Position numbers and translations under genes: made by a program. This document shows, in pieces, positions 8,947 to 16,365 of a DNA stretch of 64,000 nucleotides. Within the stretch, counting starts at the first letter, position 1; each line of letters starts with the position of its first letter. The notes below the pieces were generated by a model that worked only from the letters and a program-made list of their open reading frames with translations, had not been told where the DNA came from and searched no databases. This stretch comes from Spirochaetaceae bacterium (GTDB lineage: Bacteria; Spirochaetota; Spirochaetia; Treponematales; Treponemataceae): the NCBI GenBank assembly GCA_017614995.1, contig JAGAAX010000005.1, positions 1 through 64,000 of the forward strand, written 5' to 3'.

Positions 8947-10083
8947 ATGGAAAACGAAAATAAGGCTTATTATTACAGACTTGATATTTACAGGCTCATT
9001 TTTACAATTTTTGTAGTTACATTGCATTTTGAACACTTTTATAAGACGTTACCAAAGATTTATCATTTATCTTGCAGTTTGTACAGAGCTGTAGATTTTT
9101 TCTTTTTATTAAGCGGTTTCTTATTGTATAAATCGTTTCGAAGTCAGCGTTATACAAATTCTTTGGATTTTACTTTTGCAAAGGCAAAACGCCTGCTGCC
9201 CATAAATTTTGTTGTTATAATATTTACTTGCTTTTTCATGCATTTTACTCTAATAAAGAACCTTACAGACTTTTTTAACCTGATGAAAGGTTTTATACAG
9301 CATACGATAAGTGCATTACCGAATATTTTGTTTCTTCAGGAATTTATTCCCGTTTTTGAGAATTTTTGCGGCGGTGATTATTTTGCACCTCTGTGGTATA
9401 TATCTGCTATGATGGTCTGCTGTTTTATCTGGTTCTGGTATTTGGCAGCTGCACATCAAAAATATGGTGAAAACTTTAAGGCTTATGGCTTATGTCTTGT
9501 GGTTTCAATTATTATTTTTGCGTTTGTCTTTAATGAATATGGACATATTAACATTGCACAAGGTTTTGTACCAAAGATTAATATTCCGGCAGGCTTTTTA
9601 AGAGGCCTTGCTGACATGGGGCTTGGTATTTTCTGTGCGAATTTTTCTATCAAGGTGAATAACAAAAAGCTTTTAGTTCTTCTTAAAATTTTGTTTCCTG
9701 TTTTATTGTTTGTTCTAATTCTTTATGCTGCAGAAACTACAATTGATTTTGTTTTTATTATTTTGTGTGCTTTTGCTCTTATATTTGAATTTTCAATTGA
9801 GGAAACTCCGTGCAAACTGGTACAGAGTTTATGTAGATTTGCGGGCAAAGCTTCTATCCCAATATATTTTTCACACGCTTTCGTTTTAATTATTGTTTTT
9901 ACGCCGGTAATTCAAAAGTGGGAGTCTTTGTCTTCAAATTTCCTGTTAGATATGCTTGTCAGAACAGCTCTTGTTGCTGCGGTTTCGTTCATCTTTTATT
10001 GGCTTGCCAAGCTGTTTGAAAAACCGTTTAACAGATTTTGTTCGTGCTTTGTATCAAAGGATTTTTCGGCAGGCGGTTTTTGA
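8947..10083 (+). CDS. acyltransferase 3 family membrane protein
   Basis: This 378-residue, very hydrophobic protein has about ten transmembrane segments. The acyltransferase-3 pattern begins with YRLDIYRLIFTIFVVTLHFEH, containing the conserved Arg and the His of the catalytic loop. DFFFLLSGFLLYKSF and a late SIPIYFSHAF follow. Such enzymes O-acylate surface polysaccharides or lipids at the inner membrane. I chose 8947 as start, with GGAG 7 bases upstream and a 2-base gap from the GGDEF stop; the longer frame would begin inside the previous gene. The pairing suggests c-di-GMP-linked envelope modification, which is inference. Confidence 0.88.
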   Translation: MENENKAYYYRLDIYRLIFTIFVVTLHFEHFYKTLPKIYHLSCSLYRAVDFFFLLSGFLLYKSFRSQRYTNSLDFTFAKAKRLLPINFVVIIFTCFFMHFTLIKNLTDFFNLMKGFIQHTISALPNILFLQEFIPVFENFCGGDYFAPLWYISAMMVCCFIWFWYLAAAHQKYGENFKAYGLCLVVSIIIFAFVFNEYGHINIAQGFVPKINIPAGFLRGLADMGLGIFCANFSIKVNNKKLLVLLKILFPVLLFVLILYAAETTIDFVFIILCAFALIFEFSIEETPCKLVQSLCRFAGKASIPIYFSHAFVLIIVFTPVIQKWESLSSNFLLDMLVRTALVAAVSFIFYWLAKLFEKPFNRFCSCFVSKDFSAGGF

Positions 10084-10085
10084 AA

Positions 10086-10502
10086 ATGCAAATTACACTT
10101 GAGCCAAAAATCTCGTTGAAAGAATACCAGATGCTGCGTGGTACCACAGTCTGGGCAAAACTGACAGACAGGCAGGTGAAAAAGCTTTTGAAACATTCTG
10201 CTTTTAAAGTCCGCGCAAAAGCTGACGGCAAAACAGTCGGTATGGCGCGTATAATTTTTGATTACGGCTATACTGCTTATGTTTCAGATGTAATTGTCCT
10301 GCCTGAATTTCAGGGAAACGGAATCGGAAAGCTGATGATGGAGCATCTTATAGCGGAAGTCAGAGCAGCCGCTGAACCAGGCGGTTTTCTGAATATAGTC
10401 TTGCAGGCAGCGCCCGGCAAATCTGCATTTTACGAAAAATTCGGCTTTACAAAACGCACCGAAGAAACAGGCTGGGGCATGTGCCTTAGATTCAATTCAT
10501 GA
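10086..10502 (+). CDS. GNAT family N-acetyltransferase (small)
   Basis: This 138-residue single-domain GNAT has VSDVIVLPEFQGNGIGKLMM as the acetyl-CoA-binding loop and the ending LQAAPGKSAFYEKFGFTKR. That combination is typical of the small acetyltransferases that act on amines or aminoglycoside-like compounds. The start at 10086 follows the acyltransferase stop by 2 bases, making it the third gene of a tight run (GGDEF, acyltransferase, GNAT). Its end overlaps the convergent 2H-phosphoesterase gene by 11 bases. Confidence 0.88.
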   Translation: MQITLEPKISLKEYQMLRGTTVWAKLTDRQVKKLLKHSAFKVRAKADGKTVGMARIIFDYGYTAYVSDVIVLPEFQGNGIGKLMMEHLIAEVRAAAEPGGFLNIVLQAAPGKSAFYEKFGFTKRTEETGWGMCLRFNS

Positions 10503-11067
10503 AAAGCTCTGTATAGGGTTTGCAGAGGGCAAGACCAAGCGAAGCAATTTTCATGTTATTTTCTGCCAGTGCTTCGTCCTCAAAAAGCCGCAGAGCTTCT
10601 TCAAAGCCTTTTTTGAACTGAATGTGATTCAGCTTAACCGCAAGAGCCACATGCGGGCACCAATTGCATGGCAGATAATTGCGGTTTCCGCCTGCTTTAA
10701 AATAAGGCAGAAACATTTCATGCAAAATTAAATTCAATTCTTTAAAGTATGTAGCAGCTTCTTCAGCCGGATAAAGGAAAATGACCTTGTTATAAAAACT
10801 ATTTACTCCGGCAAAGCTGAAAGCAGTGCCGGAAACAGCGGCTTTGTCTGCAAATTCAGTGAATGCTTTTTTCAGTAGCGGCAAATCATTTTCGCCAGCA
10901 TGAAACATTCCAAGCGTAATATGCGGCGGTACAGAATGCTGTGTCATGTAGTCATTGTTTGTTGCAAGCGCTATACGTTCAGCAGCGTGCCGGAGCTGTG
11001 CGGCAGAAGCGCCGTCAAAATAGAGACTGACTGAATATGTTGAAAAAGCCGAAGTATGTTTATCCAT
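10492..11067 (-). CDS. 2H phosphoesterase / 2'-5' RNA ligase-like protein
   Basis: This 191-residue protein has the LigT-like duplicated fold. The first catalytic motif is HIT at residues 49-51 (PPHITLGMF). The second is HVA at 139-141 (CPHVALAV), where the usual Thr/Ser is replaced by Ala. The family includes RNA 2',3'-cyclic phosphodiesterases and bacterial 2'-5' RNA ligases; the altered second motif may lower or change activity. The start at 11067 overlaps the end of the NUDIX gene by 8 bases, so the two are translationally coupled. The extra 13 codons of the longer frame lie inside the NUDIX gene and are rejected. Confidence 0.8.
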   Translation of the reverse strand: MDKHTSAFSTYSVSLYFDGASAAQLRHAAERIALATNNDYMTQHSVPPHITLGMFHAGENDLPLLKKAFTEFADKAAVSGTAFSFAGVNSFYNKVIFLYPAEEAATYFKELNLILHEMFLPYFKAGGNRNYLPCNWCPHVALAVKLNHIQFKKGFEEALRLFEDEALAENNMKIASLGLALCKPYTELFMN

Positions 11068-11482
11068 TTTGTTTGTTTTTAGCCAGCAGATCTTGAACTT
11101 TATCAAGGATTGTGATGTCTGCCGGAAGCCATTTTACTGAATGCAGTGTTCCGCCGGTAAGCCAGGCGGCATTTTCGTGTTCCAAAAGCTCAAGGTTTCC
11201 GCTGATGATTCTGCATTCAAAACACTGCATTGAAAGATGAAAAGCGGGATAGTCATATTCAATTGTACCGATATGCTCTCCGACATGGATTTCTGTGGCA
11301 AGTTCCTCGCGGATTTCCCTTTGAAGTGCAGTTTGCGGCGACTCACCTGGTTCAATCTTGCCGCCTGGAAATTCCCACCAGCCCTTGTATTCGCCGTAAC
11401 CGCGCTGTGTCGCAAAAACTGAGCGGACGCCTTCAGGTGTGGTTCGAAAAATTACAGCTGCAACTACAGAAATAGTTTTCAT
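11060..11482 (-). CDS. NUDIX hydrolase, MutT-like (8-oxo-dGTP diphosphatase)
   Basis: This 140-residue protein contains a complete Nudix box at residues 41-60: G41, E47, then REIREE. It is preceded by WWEFPGGK, the hallmark of MutT-type (d)NTP pyrophosphatases that sanitise oxidised nucleotides. The length is typical of MutT. The start is taken at MKTISVV (11482), two codons inside the longest frame. It overlaps the downstream 2H-phosphoesterase gene, forming a two-gene operon. Function as 8-oxo-dGTPase is inferred from family resemblance. Confidence 0.88.
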   Translation of the reverse strand: MKTISVVAAVIFRTTPEGVRSVFATQRGYGEYKGWWEFPGGKIEPGESPQTALQREIREELATEIHVGEHIGTIEYDYPAFHLSMQCFECRIISGNLELLEHENAAWLTGGTLHSVKWLPADITILDKVQDLLAKNKQNG

Positions 11483-11579
11483 GAGCAAAGCCTTTTACAT
11501 TTACAAGTCTTTATGTTACAGATAACTGCGTACAAAGCATTATACAACTCTTTTGCTGACCTTGACCATAGAAGTGCAT

Positions 11580-11642
11580 TGCGGTAGTATTTGCATACTT
11601 CCATGGGGAGTAGCAAGCGTTTGATACGTAACAGGTAGTAAT
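11580..11642 (+). promoter_or_regulatory. possible yybP-ykoY-like Mn2+ riboswitch fragment upstream of mntP
   Basis: GGGGAGTAGCAAG at about 11605-11617 matches the conserved 5' core (GGGGAGUAGC) of the yybP-ykoY manganese riboswitch, which commonly controls MntP genes. A TTTGATACGTAAC segment follows, loosely like the second conserved loop. An AGTAT/ATACT hairpin lies just upstream. The remaining space to the ATG (about 38 bases) is too short for the complete four-way-junction fold, so this may be a degenerate element or chance. Confidence 0.3.
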
Positions 11643-12239
11643 ATGGATTTTAACTGCATTTTCTTTATCAACAGCGTTCTGCTTGGTGCAGGTCTTGCAA
11701 TGGATGCTTTTTCTGTTTCAATGGCAAACGGACTAAACGAATTTGACATGAAAAATAAGCGCATGTGTCTGATTGCCGGCACCTTTGCATTTTTTCAGTT
11801 TATAATGCCACTTGCCGGCTGGTTCTGCGTTCACACAATCGTTGAGTATTTCAACAAATTCAGCAGATTTATTCCATGGATTGCGCTTTTTCTTTTGCTT
11901 TATATAGGCGGAAAAATGATTTATGAGGCGGTTTTTCAAAAGAATGATGATGAACAGAATCTTGAAAATATCCGTCTGGGATTTGCCACATTGCTTTTGC
12001 AGGGTGTAGCAACTTCTATTGATGCGCTTTCTGTAGGTTTCACAATCGCAGATTATGATTTTTTACATGCCCTTACAGCATCGCTTATAATTGCTGTTGT
12101 AACATTCGCAATCTGCTTTGCGGGCTTGCATATTGGCAAAAAAGCCGGAAATCATCTGAGCTCAAAAGCTGGTATTCTCGGCGGCATAATCCTCGTCGGA
12201 ATCGGCATAGAAATCTTTGTAAAAGGCGTATTCTGTTAA
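11643..12239 (+). CDS. mntP: manganese efflux pump MntP
   Basis: This 198-residue integral membrane protein has six hydrophobic segments in two homologous halves. Each half begins with the conserved acidic pattern: GAGLAMDAFSVSMANGL near residue 18 and GVATSIDALSVGFTIADYD near 125. These are the signature Asp motifs of the MntP (DUF204) Mn2+ exporter family, which protects cells from manganese overload at the inner membrane. The length matches the family. A partial riboswitch-like sequence lies just upstream. The gene stands alone, followed after 42 bases by a small DUF1902 gene. Confidence 0.93.
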   Translation: MDFNCIFFINSVLLGAGLAMDAFSVSMANGLNEFDMKNKRMCLIAGTFAFFQFIMPLAGWFCVHTIVEYFNKFSRFIPWIALFLLLYIGGKMIYEAVFQKNDDEQNLENIRLGFATLLLQGVATSIDALSVGFTIADYDFLHALTASLIIAVVTFAICFAGLHIGKKAGNHLSSKAGILGGIILVGIGIEIFVKGVFC

Positions 12240-12281
12240 AACTCTTGAAAGCATGATATAATGCAGACTGGAGGTGAGCTT

Positions 12282-12497
12282 ATGGAATACAAAATAAACT
12301 TTTCATGGGACGATGAAGCTGGAGTTTGGATTGCCCAGAGCGATGATATTCCTGGGCTTGTGCTTGAGGGCGGTTCTCTTGATGCATTGATAGAACGTGT
12401 CCGTTTTGCCGCTCCAGAACTTATTGAATTGAACAAGAGTCCGGCGATTAATTCATTTTATTTTAGTGTAGAACGCCATGAAAAGGTTCTCGCATAA
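12282..12497 (+). CDS. DUF1902 (HicB-like) antitoxin-type protein
   Basis: This 71-residue protein carries the DUF1902 pattern: WDDEAGVWIAQSDDIPGLVLEG, then LIERVRFAAPELIELN. DUF1902 proteins have a partial RNase-H-like fold related to HicB antitoxins and are normally encoded just before a HicA-type mRNA interferase. The start at 12282 has a strong GGAGGTGAG ribosome site. Here the partner gene survives only as a C-terminal remnant overlapping the end of this gene, so the antitoxin appears to be an orphan. Confidence 0.85.
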   Translation: MEYKINFSWDDEAGVWIAQSDDIPGLVLEGGSLDALIERVRFAAPELIELNKSPAINSFYFSVERHEKVLA

Positions 12498-12580
12498 ATT
12501 TTACAGTAGATTCAAAAATCAAATCACGCCATACCGCTAATGCAATTATGAAGCAAAGCGGTATTGACTGGCATTTCTAA
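12482..12580 (+). pseudogene. C-terminal remnant of a HicA-type toxin gene
   Basis: In the frame opening after a TGA at 12479 and closing at TAA 12578-12580, the translation ends with VDSKIKSRHTANAIMKQ, then SGIDWHF. SRHTANAIxKQxGI is the characteristic C-terminal motif of HicA-family mRNA interferases that pair with DUF1902 antitoxins. Only about 33 codons remain. The N-terminal part with the catalytic His (GSHxxW) is missing, and no start codon is present. The toxin is therefore inactivated by deletion, apparently joined directly to the end of the antitoxin gene. Confidence 0.75.
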
Positions 12581-12607
12581 ATTAAGTGAATTATTTGTGC
12601 TGTACTG

Positions 12608-13279
12608 CTAGTGCATTAAGCCGCCGTGGTAATAGCACTCGTAGACTTTGATGTCGTTGCAGTAGATTTCTTCATAGCCCTGAAACCATTCAAAGCTGCC
12701 GCTCACCGAAGTCTTATAAATGTATTCGCCTGACTGATAAAACTCAGGACCGCGGTACGGCATTTTTTTGTCGGCGGCGCGCAGGGCTTCTTTTAAGAAG
12801 TTGCCGCTGAATTTTCCGTCTAAAACCCGCCCAAGATAGTTCATCGCGTAAACAGCCTTGCCGTCTTTCCAGACAGCTTCTTCGCCTGCAAACTGTTCGC
12901 CGCCGACGTAAGTGTCGTGGTAGACAAAATTACCGCGCTCATAGCGGAAATCATGTGAATCAAGTCTTGTTGATTTAGTTTCATTTGCAAAGGCGGCATA
13001 AGTGTTTACATTTGCCTCAAGTCTGAAATCTATTATTTCGCTTATGTCTGTCTTAGCTTCGATCTCTGGCGAAACCGCGCAGTTCTGGTCTTTAACAAGA
13101 TAGTCAATTGTCACGTTCATCAGATTGCTTATCTGAATAAGGTTTGAAATATCCGGATAAGACTGACCCGATTCCCATTTTGCAACCGCCGCCCGCGAGA
13201 TATTCAGCCTGTCGGCAAACTCTTCCTGTGTAAGTCCTTTATTCTTTCTCAAAATCTGAAGTTTCTCACAAAAAAACAT
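12608..13279 (-). CDS. XRE family transcriptional regulator with DUF5680-like C-terminal domain
   Basis: This 223-residue protein has an N-terminal helix-turn-helix of the Cro/CI type (residues about 5-60: LRKNKGLTQEEFADRLN, then SRAAVAKWESGQSYPDI). The C-terminal domain, about 85-223, is rich in aromatic residues (RYERGNFVYHDTYVGGEQF) and resembles DUF5680. DUF5680 is often found attached to XRE regulators and may sense a ligand. The start is 13279, where an AGGAG site lies 6 bases upstream. The target is unknown; a role in controlling neighbouring genes is only a possibility. Confidence 0.85.
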   Translation of the reverse strand: MFFCEKLQILRKNKGLTQEEFADRLNISRAAVAKWESGQSYPDISNLIQISNLMNVTIDYLVKDQNCAVSPEIEAKTDISEIIDFRLEANVNTYAAFANETKSTRLDSHDFRYERGNFVYHDTYVGGEQFAGEEAVWKDGKAVYAMNYLGRVLDGKFSGNFLKEALRAADKKMPYRGPEFYQSGEYIYKTSVSGSFEWFQGYEEIYCNDIKVYECYYHGGLMH

Positions 13280-13398
13280 AGTTTCTCCTGTCTGTTCAAG
13301 TTTACTTAAGCATAGCGTCAAAAATCTTAAATTGCCATCAACCGCGCGTAACGATATTGTTACTTTTAGTATAACACAGTATTATGTCTTTTAGCGGA

Positions 13399-13509
13399 AT
13401 GTCCAAGAAGTACTGTCATGCTGAATTTATTTCAGCATCTACACTATATACGGCGTAAAGATTCCGAAACAAGTTCGGAATGACACTAGACTTTAGACTT
13501 CTTGGACAT
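13399..13509. mobile_element. MITE-like palindromic element
   Basis: Perfect 13-bp terminal inverted repeats, ATGTCCAAGAAGT at 13399-13411 and ACTTCTTGGACAT at 13497-13509, enclose about 85 bp. The interior holds two further palindromes, GCTGAA...TTCAGC and TTCCGAA...TTCGGAA. The second matches the repeat at 879-903. There is no coding capacity. Size and structure resemble a miniature inverted-repeat element or compound REP. It ends 31 bp upstream of the D-Ala-D-Ala ligase start and could influence its transcription. Confidence 0.6.
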
Positions 13510-13540
13510 CCTCGATTCAGTTGTCATATTGGGGTAAAAA

Positions 13541-14569
13541 ATGAAAATTGTCATTTTAGCAGGTGGAATAAGTACCGAACGTGATGTTTCTTTGTCGTCA
13601 GGCTGCCAGATTTACAAGGCGCTTAAGGCAAACGGACACTCTGTAATTCTTCTTGATATTTTTTTAGGGTATGAAGGCGATGCCGCCAAAGCTTTTGAGA
13701 GCGGACGCGACTGGGCGGCAGAGATTGCGCCTGTAAAAGAAACCGCGCCTGACATTGCAAAGCTTAAGGCTTCAAGAAAAGGCGATCCGAGAGTGCTTTT
13801 TGGGCCTAACGTACTTGAGATTTGCGGACAGGCAGACATTGTTTTTATGGCTCTGCATGGCGACAGCGGCGAAAACGGCAAGGTTCAGGCTGCGCTTGAT
13901 TTGTTCGGTATAAAATATACCGGCACAGACGCGCTTAGTTCTGCAATTGCAATGGATAAATCTGTCGCAAAGCAGCTTTTTGCCGCAAACGGCATAAACA
14001 CTCCCAAAAGTATTCTGCTTAAAAGCAAGGCCGACATTCAGCCAGTAAAGCTGCCCTGCGTTGTAAAAGTCTGCAACGGCGGCTCTAGCATAGGCGTGTA
14101 TATTGCCAAGACCGAAGAAGAATATAAAACCGCGCTTGATAACGCCTTTAAATATGAAAGCAAAGTGCTTGTTGAAGAATTTGTAAAAGGCCGCGAGTTT
14201 ACAGACGGTGTAATTGAAGGCGTCGCTCTGCCAATCGTCCAGATTGAACCTAAGCAGGGCTTCTACGACTACAAGAACAAATACCAGGCGGGCAGCACAA
14301 TCGAGACCTGCCCTGCTAAAATTGACAAAAACCTTGAAGAAAAGATAAAAGCCGCTGCTGTCAAAGTTTTTCACACTTTGGGCATAAAGACTTACGCAAG
14401 AATAGACTTTATTGTTGATGATAACGGCAATATTTTCTGTCTTGAAGCCAACACGCTGCCCGGCATGACACCGACTTCTCTTGTTCCGCAGGAAGCCGCC
14501 GCAATTGGCAAGTCTTTTGCCGACCTCTGCGAATGGATAATCGAAGTGTCTCTTAGAAAGTACAAATAG
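13541..14569 (+). CDS. ddl: D-alanine--D-alanine ligase
   Basis: This 342-residue ATP-grasp enzyme joins two D-alanines for peptidoglycan precursor synthesis in the cytoplasm. The N-terminal GGISTERDVSLSSG is the family start motif. MALHGDSGENGKVQAALDL near residue 105 and CVVKVCNGGSSIGVYIA near 170-190 (ATP-grasp loop) follow. RIDFIVDDNG and FCLEANTLPGMT near 285-310 hold the Mg-binding acidic residues and the substrate loop. The length is normal for Ddl. The ribosome site is modest (GGGG, 7 bases upstream). A MITE-like element lies immediately upstream. Confidence 0.95.
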   Translation: MKIVILAGGISTERDVSLSSGCQIYKALKANGHSVILLDIFLGYEGDAAKAFESGRDWAAEIAPVKETAPDIAKLKASRKGDPRVLFGPNVLEICGQADIVFMALHGDSGENGKVQAALDLFGIKYTGTDALSSAIAMDKSVAKQLFAANGINTPKSILLKSKADIQPVKLPCVVKVCNGGSSIGVYIAKTEEEYKTALDNAFKYESKVLVEEFVKGREFTDGVIEGVALPIVQIEPKQGFYDYKNKYQAGSTIETCPAKIDKNLEEKIKAAAVKVFHTLGIKTYARIDFIVDDNGNIFCLEANTLPGMTPTSLVPQEAAAIGKSFADLCEWIIEVSLRKYK

Positions 14570-14589
14570 AGAATAATACAGGTGTTTAT

Positions 14590-14616
14590 AGATTGCCGGA
14601 TCAAGTCCGGCAATGA
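14590..14616. repeat. REP-like palindrome between ddl and the isomerase gene
   Basis: ATTGCCGGA and TCCGGCAAT form an imperfect palindrome followed by GAC, of the same type as the repeats near 880, 13470 and 36530. It lies between two convergent genes and has no U-run. Confidence 0.5.
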
Positions 14617-14625
14617 CGCTTGAGT

Positions 14626-15453
14626 TCAGAAGAATTTGCTCAGTCTTTTCTGCACGTAATTTATGCTGGCTAAATATTCGTTGTCGGTTGAAAGGTGCTC
14701 GATAATCATGGGCATGGCGGGGCTTTCTTTGGTTGCAAGACTGGCAAAAAGTTCAAGGTCAAGCGTGCCTTTGCCGCATGCACATTCTTCAAGCTGAAAG
14801 GTGTATTCTTCTTTTAGGCGAATGTCTTTCAGGTGACAACTGCAAATATTGCCTTTCAGTTTGCTGAAACATTCCTCTAAGAATTTGTCGTTAAAGAAAT
14901 AACGCTCCGTCGAAGTAATCATGTTTACGACATCAAGATGTGCGCCAAATTCTTTGCGGTCAACGTCTTTTATAAGCCGCAAATACTCGTCGGGGCTGCT
15001 TGGAATCATCCATGGCATAGATTCAATGCTGAATTTGGTGTGTGCAGGTTTCGCGCTGTCTATTATGCGCTGAATCATCTCTACAGCCATCTGCCAAAGC
15101 TCTGCGCTGAAATTTTCTCTGTAGCCGCCGTCCCAGCGCGGGCCATAAGGCGTGCCGACAACATTTACGCAGCACGCCGCTCCGATTTTGTCAGCCATTT
15201 TAAGCTGTCTGATTGCATAATCAATCCATTTTTCGCGCTCTGCCATGTCGGCGGCAAGCGTATTGCGCCAAATTCCGACTTCGGCAATTTTAAGCGCGTT
15301 CTTTTCGGCGGCTTCTTTGTAGCGCATAATAAGCTTTTCGTCCGCAGTGCAGTCAACCGGAAAAACAACAGCTTTTAGGCCAAGCGCCCTGTGTTTTTCA
15401 GCCCATTCTTCAGGCGTCTTATGCTTTAAAGGTGAAGAAATGCCAAGATACAT
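14626..15453 (-). CDS. sugar phosphate isomerase/epimerase (TIM-barrel, AP_endonuc_2 family)
   Basis: This 275-residue xylose-isomerase-like TIM barrel shows the expected metal ligands: Glu in SIESMPWM, Asp/His in GAHLDVVNM, His in CSCHLKDI and Glu in MIIEHLS. Such proteins isomerise or epimerise sugars and inositols. The start at 15453 has a strong AAGGAGGG site 5 bases upstream, so the extra 22 codons of the longer frame are not used. It is the last gene of a three-gene operon after an FMN enzyme and a Gfo/Idh oxidoreductase, which suggests breakdown of an unusual sugar, uronate or cyclitol (inference). Confidence 0.85.
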   Translation of the reverse strand: MYLGISSPLKHKTPEEWAEKHRALGLKAVVFPVDCTADEKLIMRYKEAAEKNALKIAEVGIWRNTLAADMAEREKWIDYAIRQLKMADKIGAACCVNVVGTPYGPRWDGGYRENFSAELWQMAVEMIQRIIDSAKPAHTKFSIESMPWMIPSSPDEYLRLIKDVDRKEFGAHLDVVNMITSTERYFFNDKFLEECFSKLKGNICSCHLKDIRLKEEYTFQLEECACGKGTLDLELFASLATKESPAMPMIIEHLSTDNEYLASINYVQKRLSKFF

Positions 15454-15475
15454 GATGCCCTCCTTAAAAACCCTT

Positions 15476-16360
15476 TCAGAATGTTCTGCGGTGAATGACG
15501 CTTGAATCCATTTTTGCAAGCGATGCTATTCCAGTGCGGGACATTACGCCTGCAAGCTCGGCGTTCATTTCCATTATACGCGCCGCTGTAGCGTCTGCGC
15601 CTTTTTTCAAGAATGGCATCAAGTGTCTGCCCACAGAAACCGCCGCCGCGCCAAGCGCAAGGCATTTATAGGCGTCCATGCCTGATTCAATGCCGCAGTC
15701 AACAAAAACTGGAATATCTTTTCCGACTACTTGCTTAATTTCGCCAAGAACCATGAGCGGCGGCACAGCATAGCTTATCATTCCATGATGATGAGAAACC
15801 ACAATGCCAGCCGCCCCGGCTTTAAGGCATTTTTCTGCGTCTTTTGCGCTCAGGACGCCTTTCACAATAAAAGGAACTTTTGCCGCCTGAACAAAGTCTT
15901 TAAGCTCTTCCGCCGTCTTTGCCTTCATCGGAAGTCCTAGAACATTGTCGTAGCCGCCTTTGCCGTCAAAAGAGTGGTCAATATCCATTCCGACAGCAAA
16001 ACAGCCTGCCTTAACGGCATGTTCAATTTTGCGGAAAACTTCGTTATTGTCTTTATGGGGCTTTATTATTTTGATTGTGCGTGCTTTTGTGGCAGTAATC
16101 TCTTCAAGCTCTTTGTCCTCGCCCATGCCGACCCAGTGAACGGCGTTCGCCTTTTTTGCGGCTTCTGCATAGATGACCATTCCGTTTTTTGCAGTATTGT
16201 CAAGGTGAGAGAGGGCAGCGGTCATAATCGGAGTGTCAAAAACTTCGCCGAAAAGCTCAAATTTGGTAGACGGAAGCGCCGAATCAATGTAGCGCGTTTC
16301 AAGCAGCAGCGAATCGAAAAAATCGCGGGTAATCTTGTCAGAATTTGCTGTGTATTCCAT
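15476..16360 (-). CDS. FMN-dependent alpha-hydroxy-acid oxidase-like protein
   Basis: This 294-residue protein resembles the FMN-dependent alpha-hydroxy-acid dehydrogenase family. FIVKGVLSAKDAEKCLKAGA holds the FMN-binding lysine strand. GIVVSHHHG stands where the family has SNHGG with the catalytic His. PVFVDCGIESGMDAYKCLAL and AVSVGRHLM form the phosphate-binding end. It is shorter than the usual 350-380 residues, lacking some N-terminal elements, so it may be a variant enzyme. AAAGGAG precedes the ATG at 16360. It is the middle gene of the operon; the Gfo/Idh gene ends 5 bases upstream. The substrate is unknown. Confidence 0.8.
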   Translation of the reverse strand: MEYTANSDKITRDFFDSLLLETRYIDSALPSTKFELFGEVFDTPIMTAALSHLDNTAKNGMVIYAEAAKKANAVHWVGMGEDKELEEITATKARTIKIIKPHKDNNEVFRKIEHAVKAGCFAVGMDIDHSFDGKGGYDNVLGLPMKAKTAEELKDFVQAAKVPFIVKGVLSAKDAEKCLKAGAAGIVVSHHHGMISYAVPPLMVLGEIKQVVGKDIPVFVDCGIESGMDAYKCLALGAAAVSVGRHLMPFLKKGADATAARIMEMNAELAGVMSRTGIASLAKMDSSVIHRRTF

Positions 16361-16365
16361 TTTGT

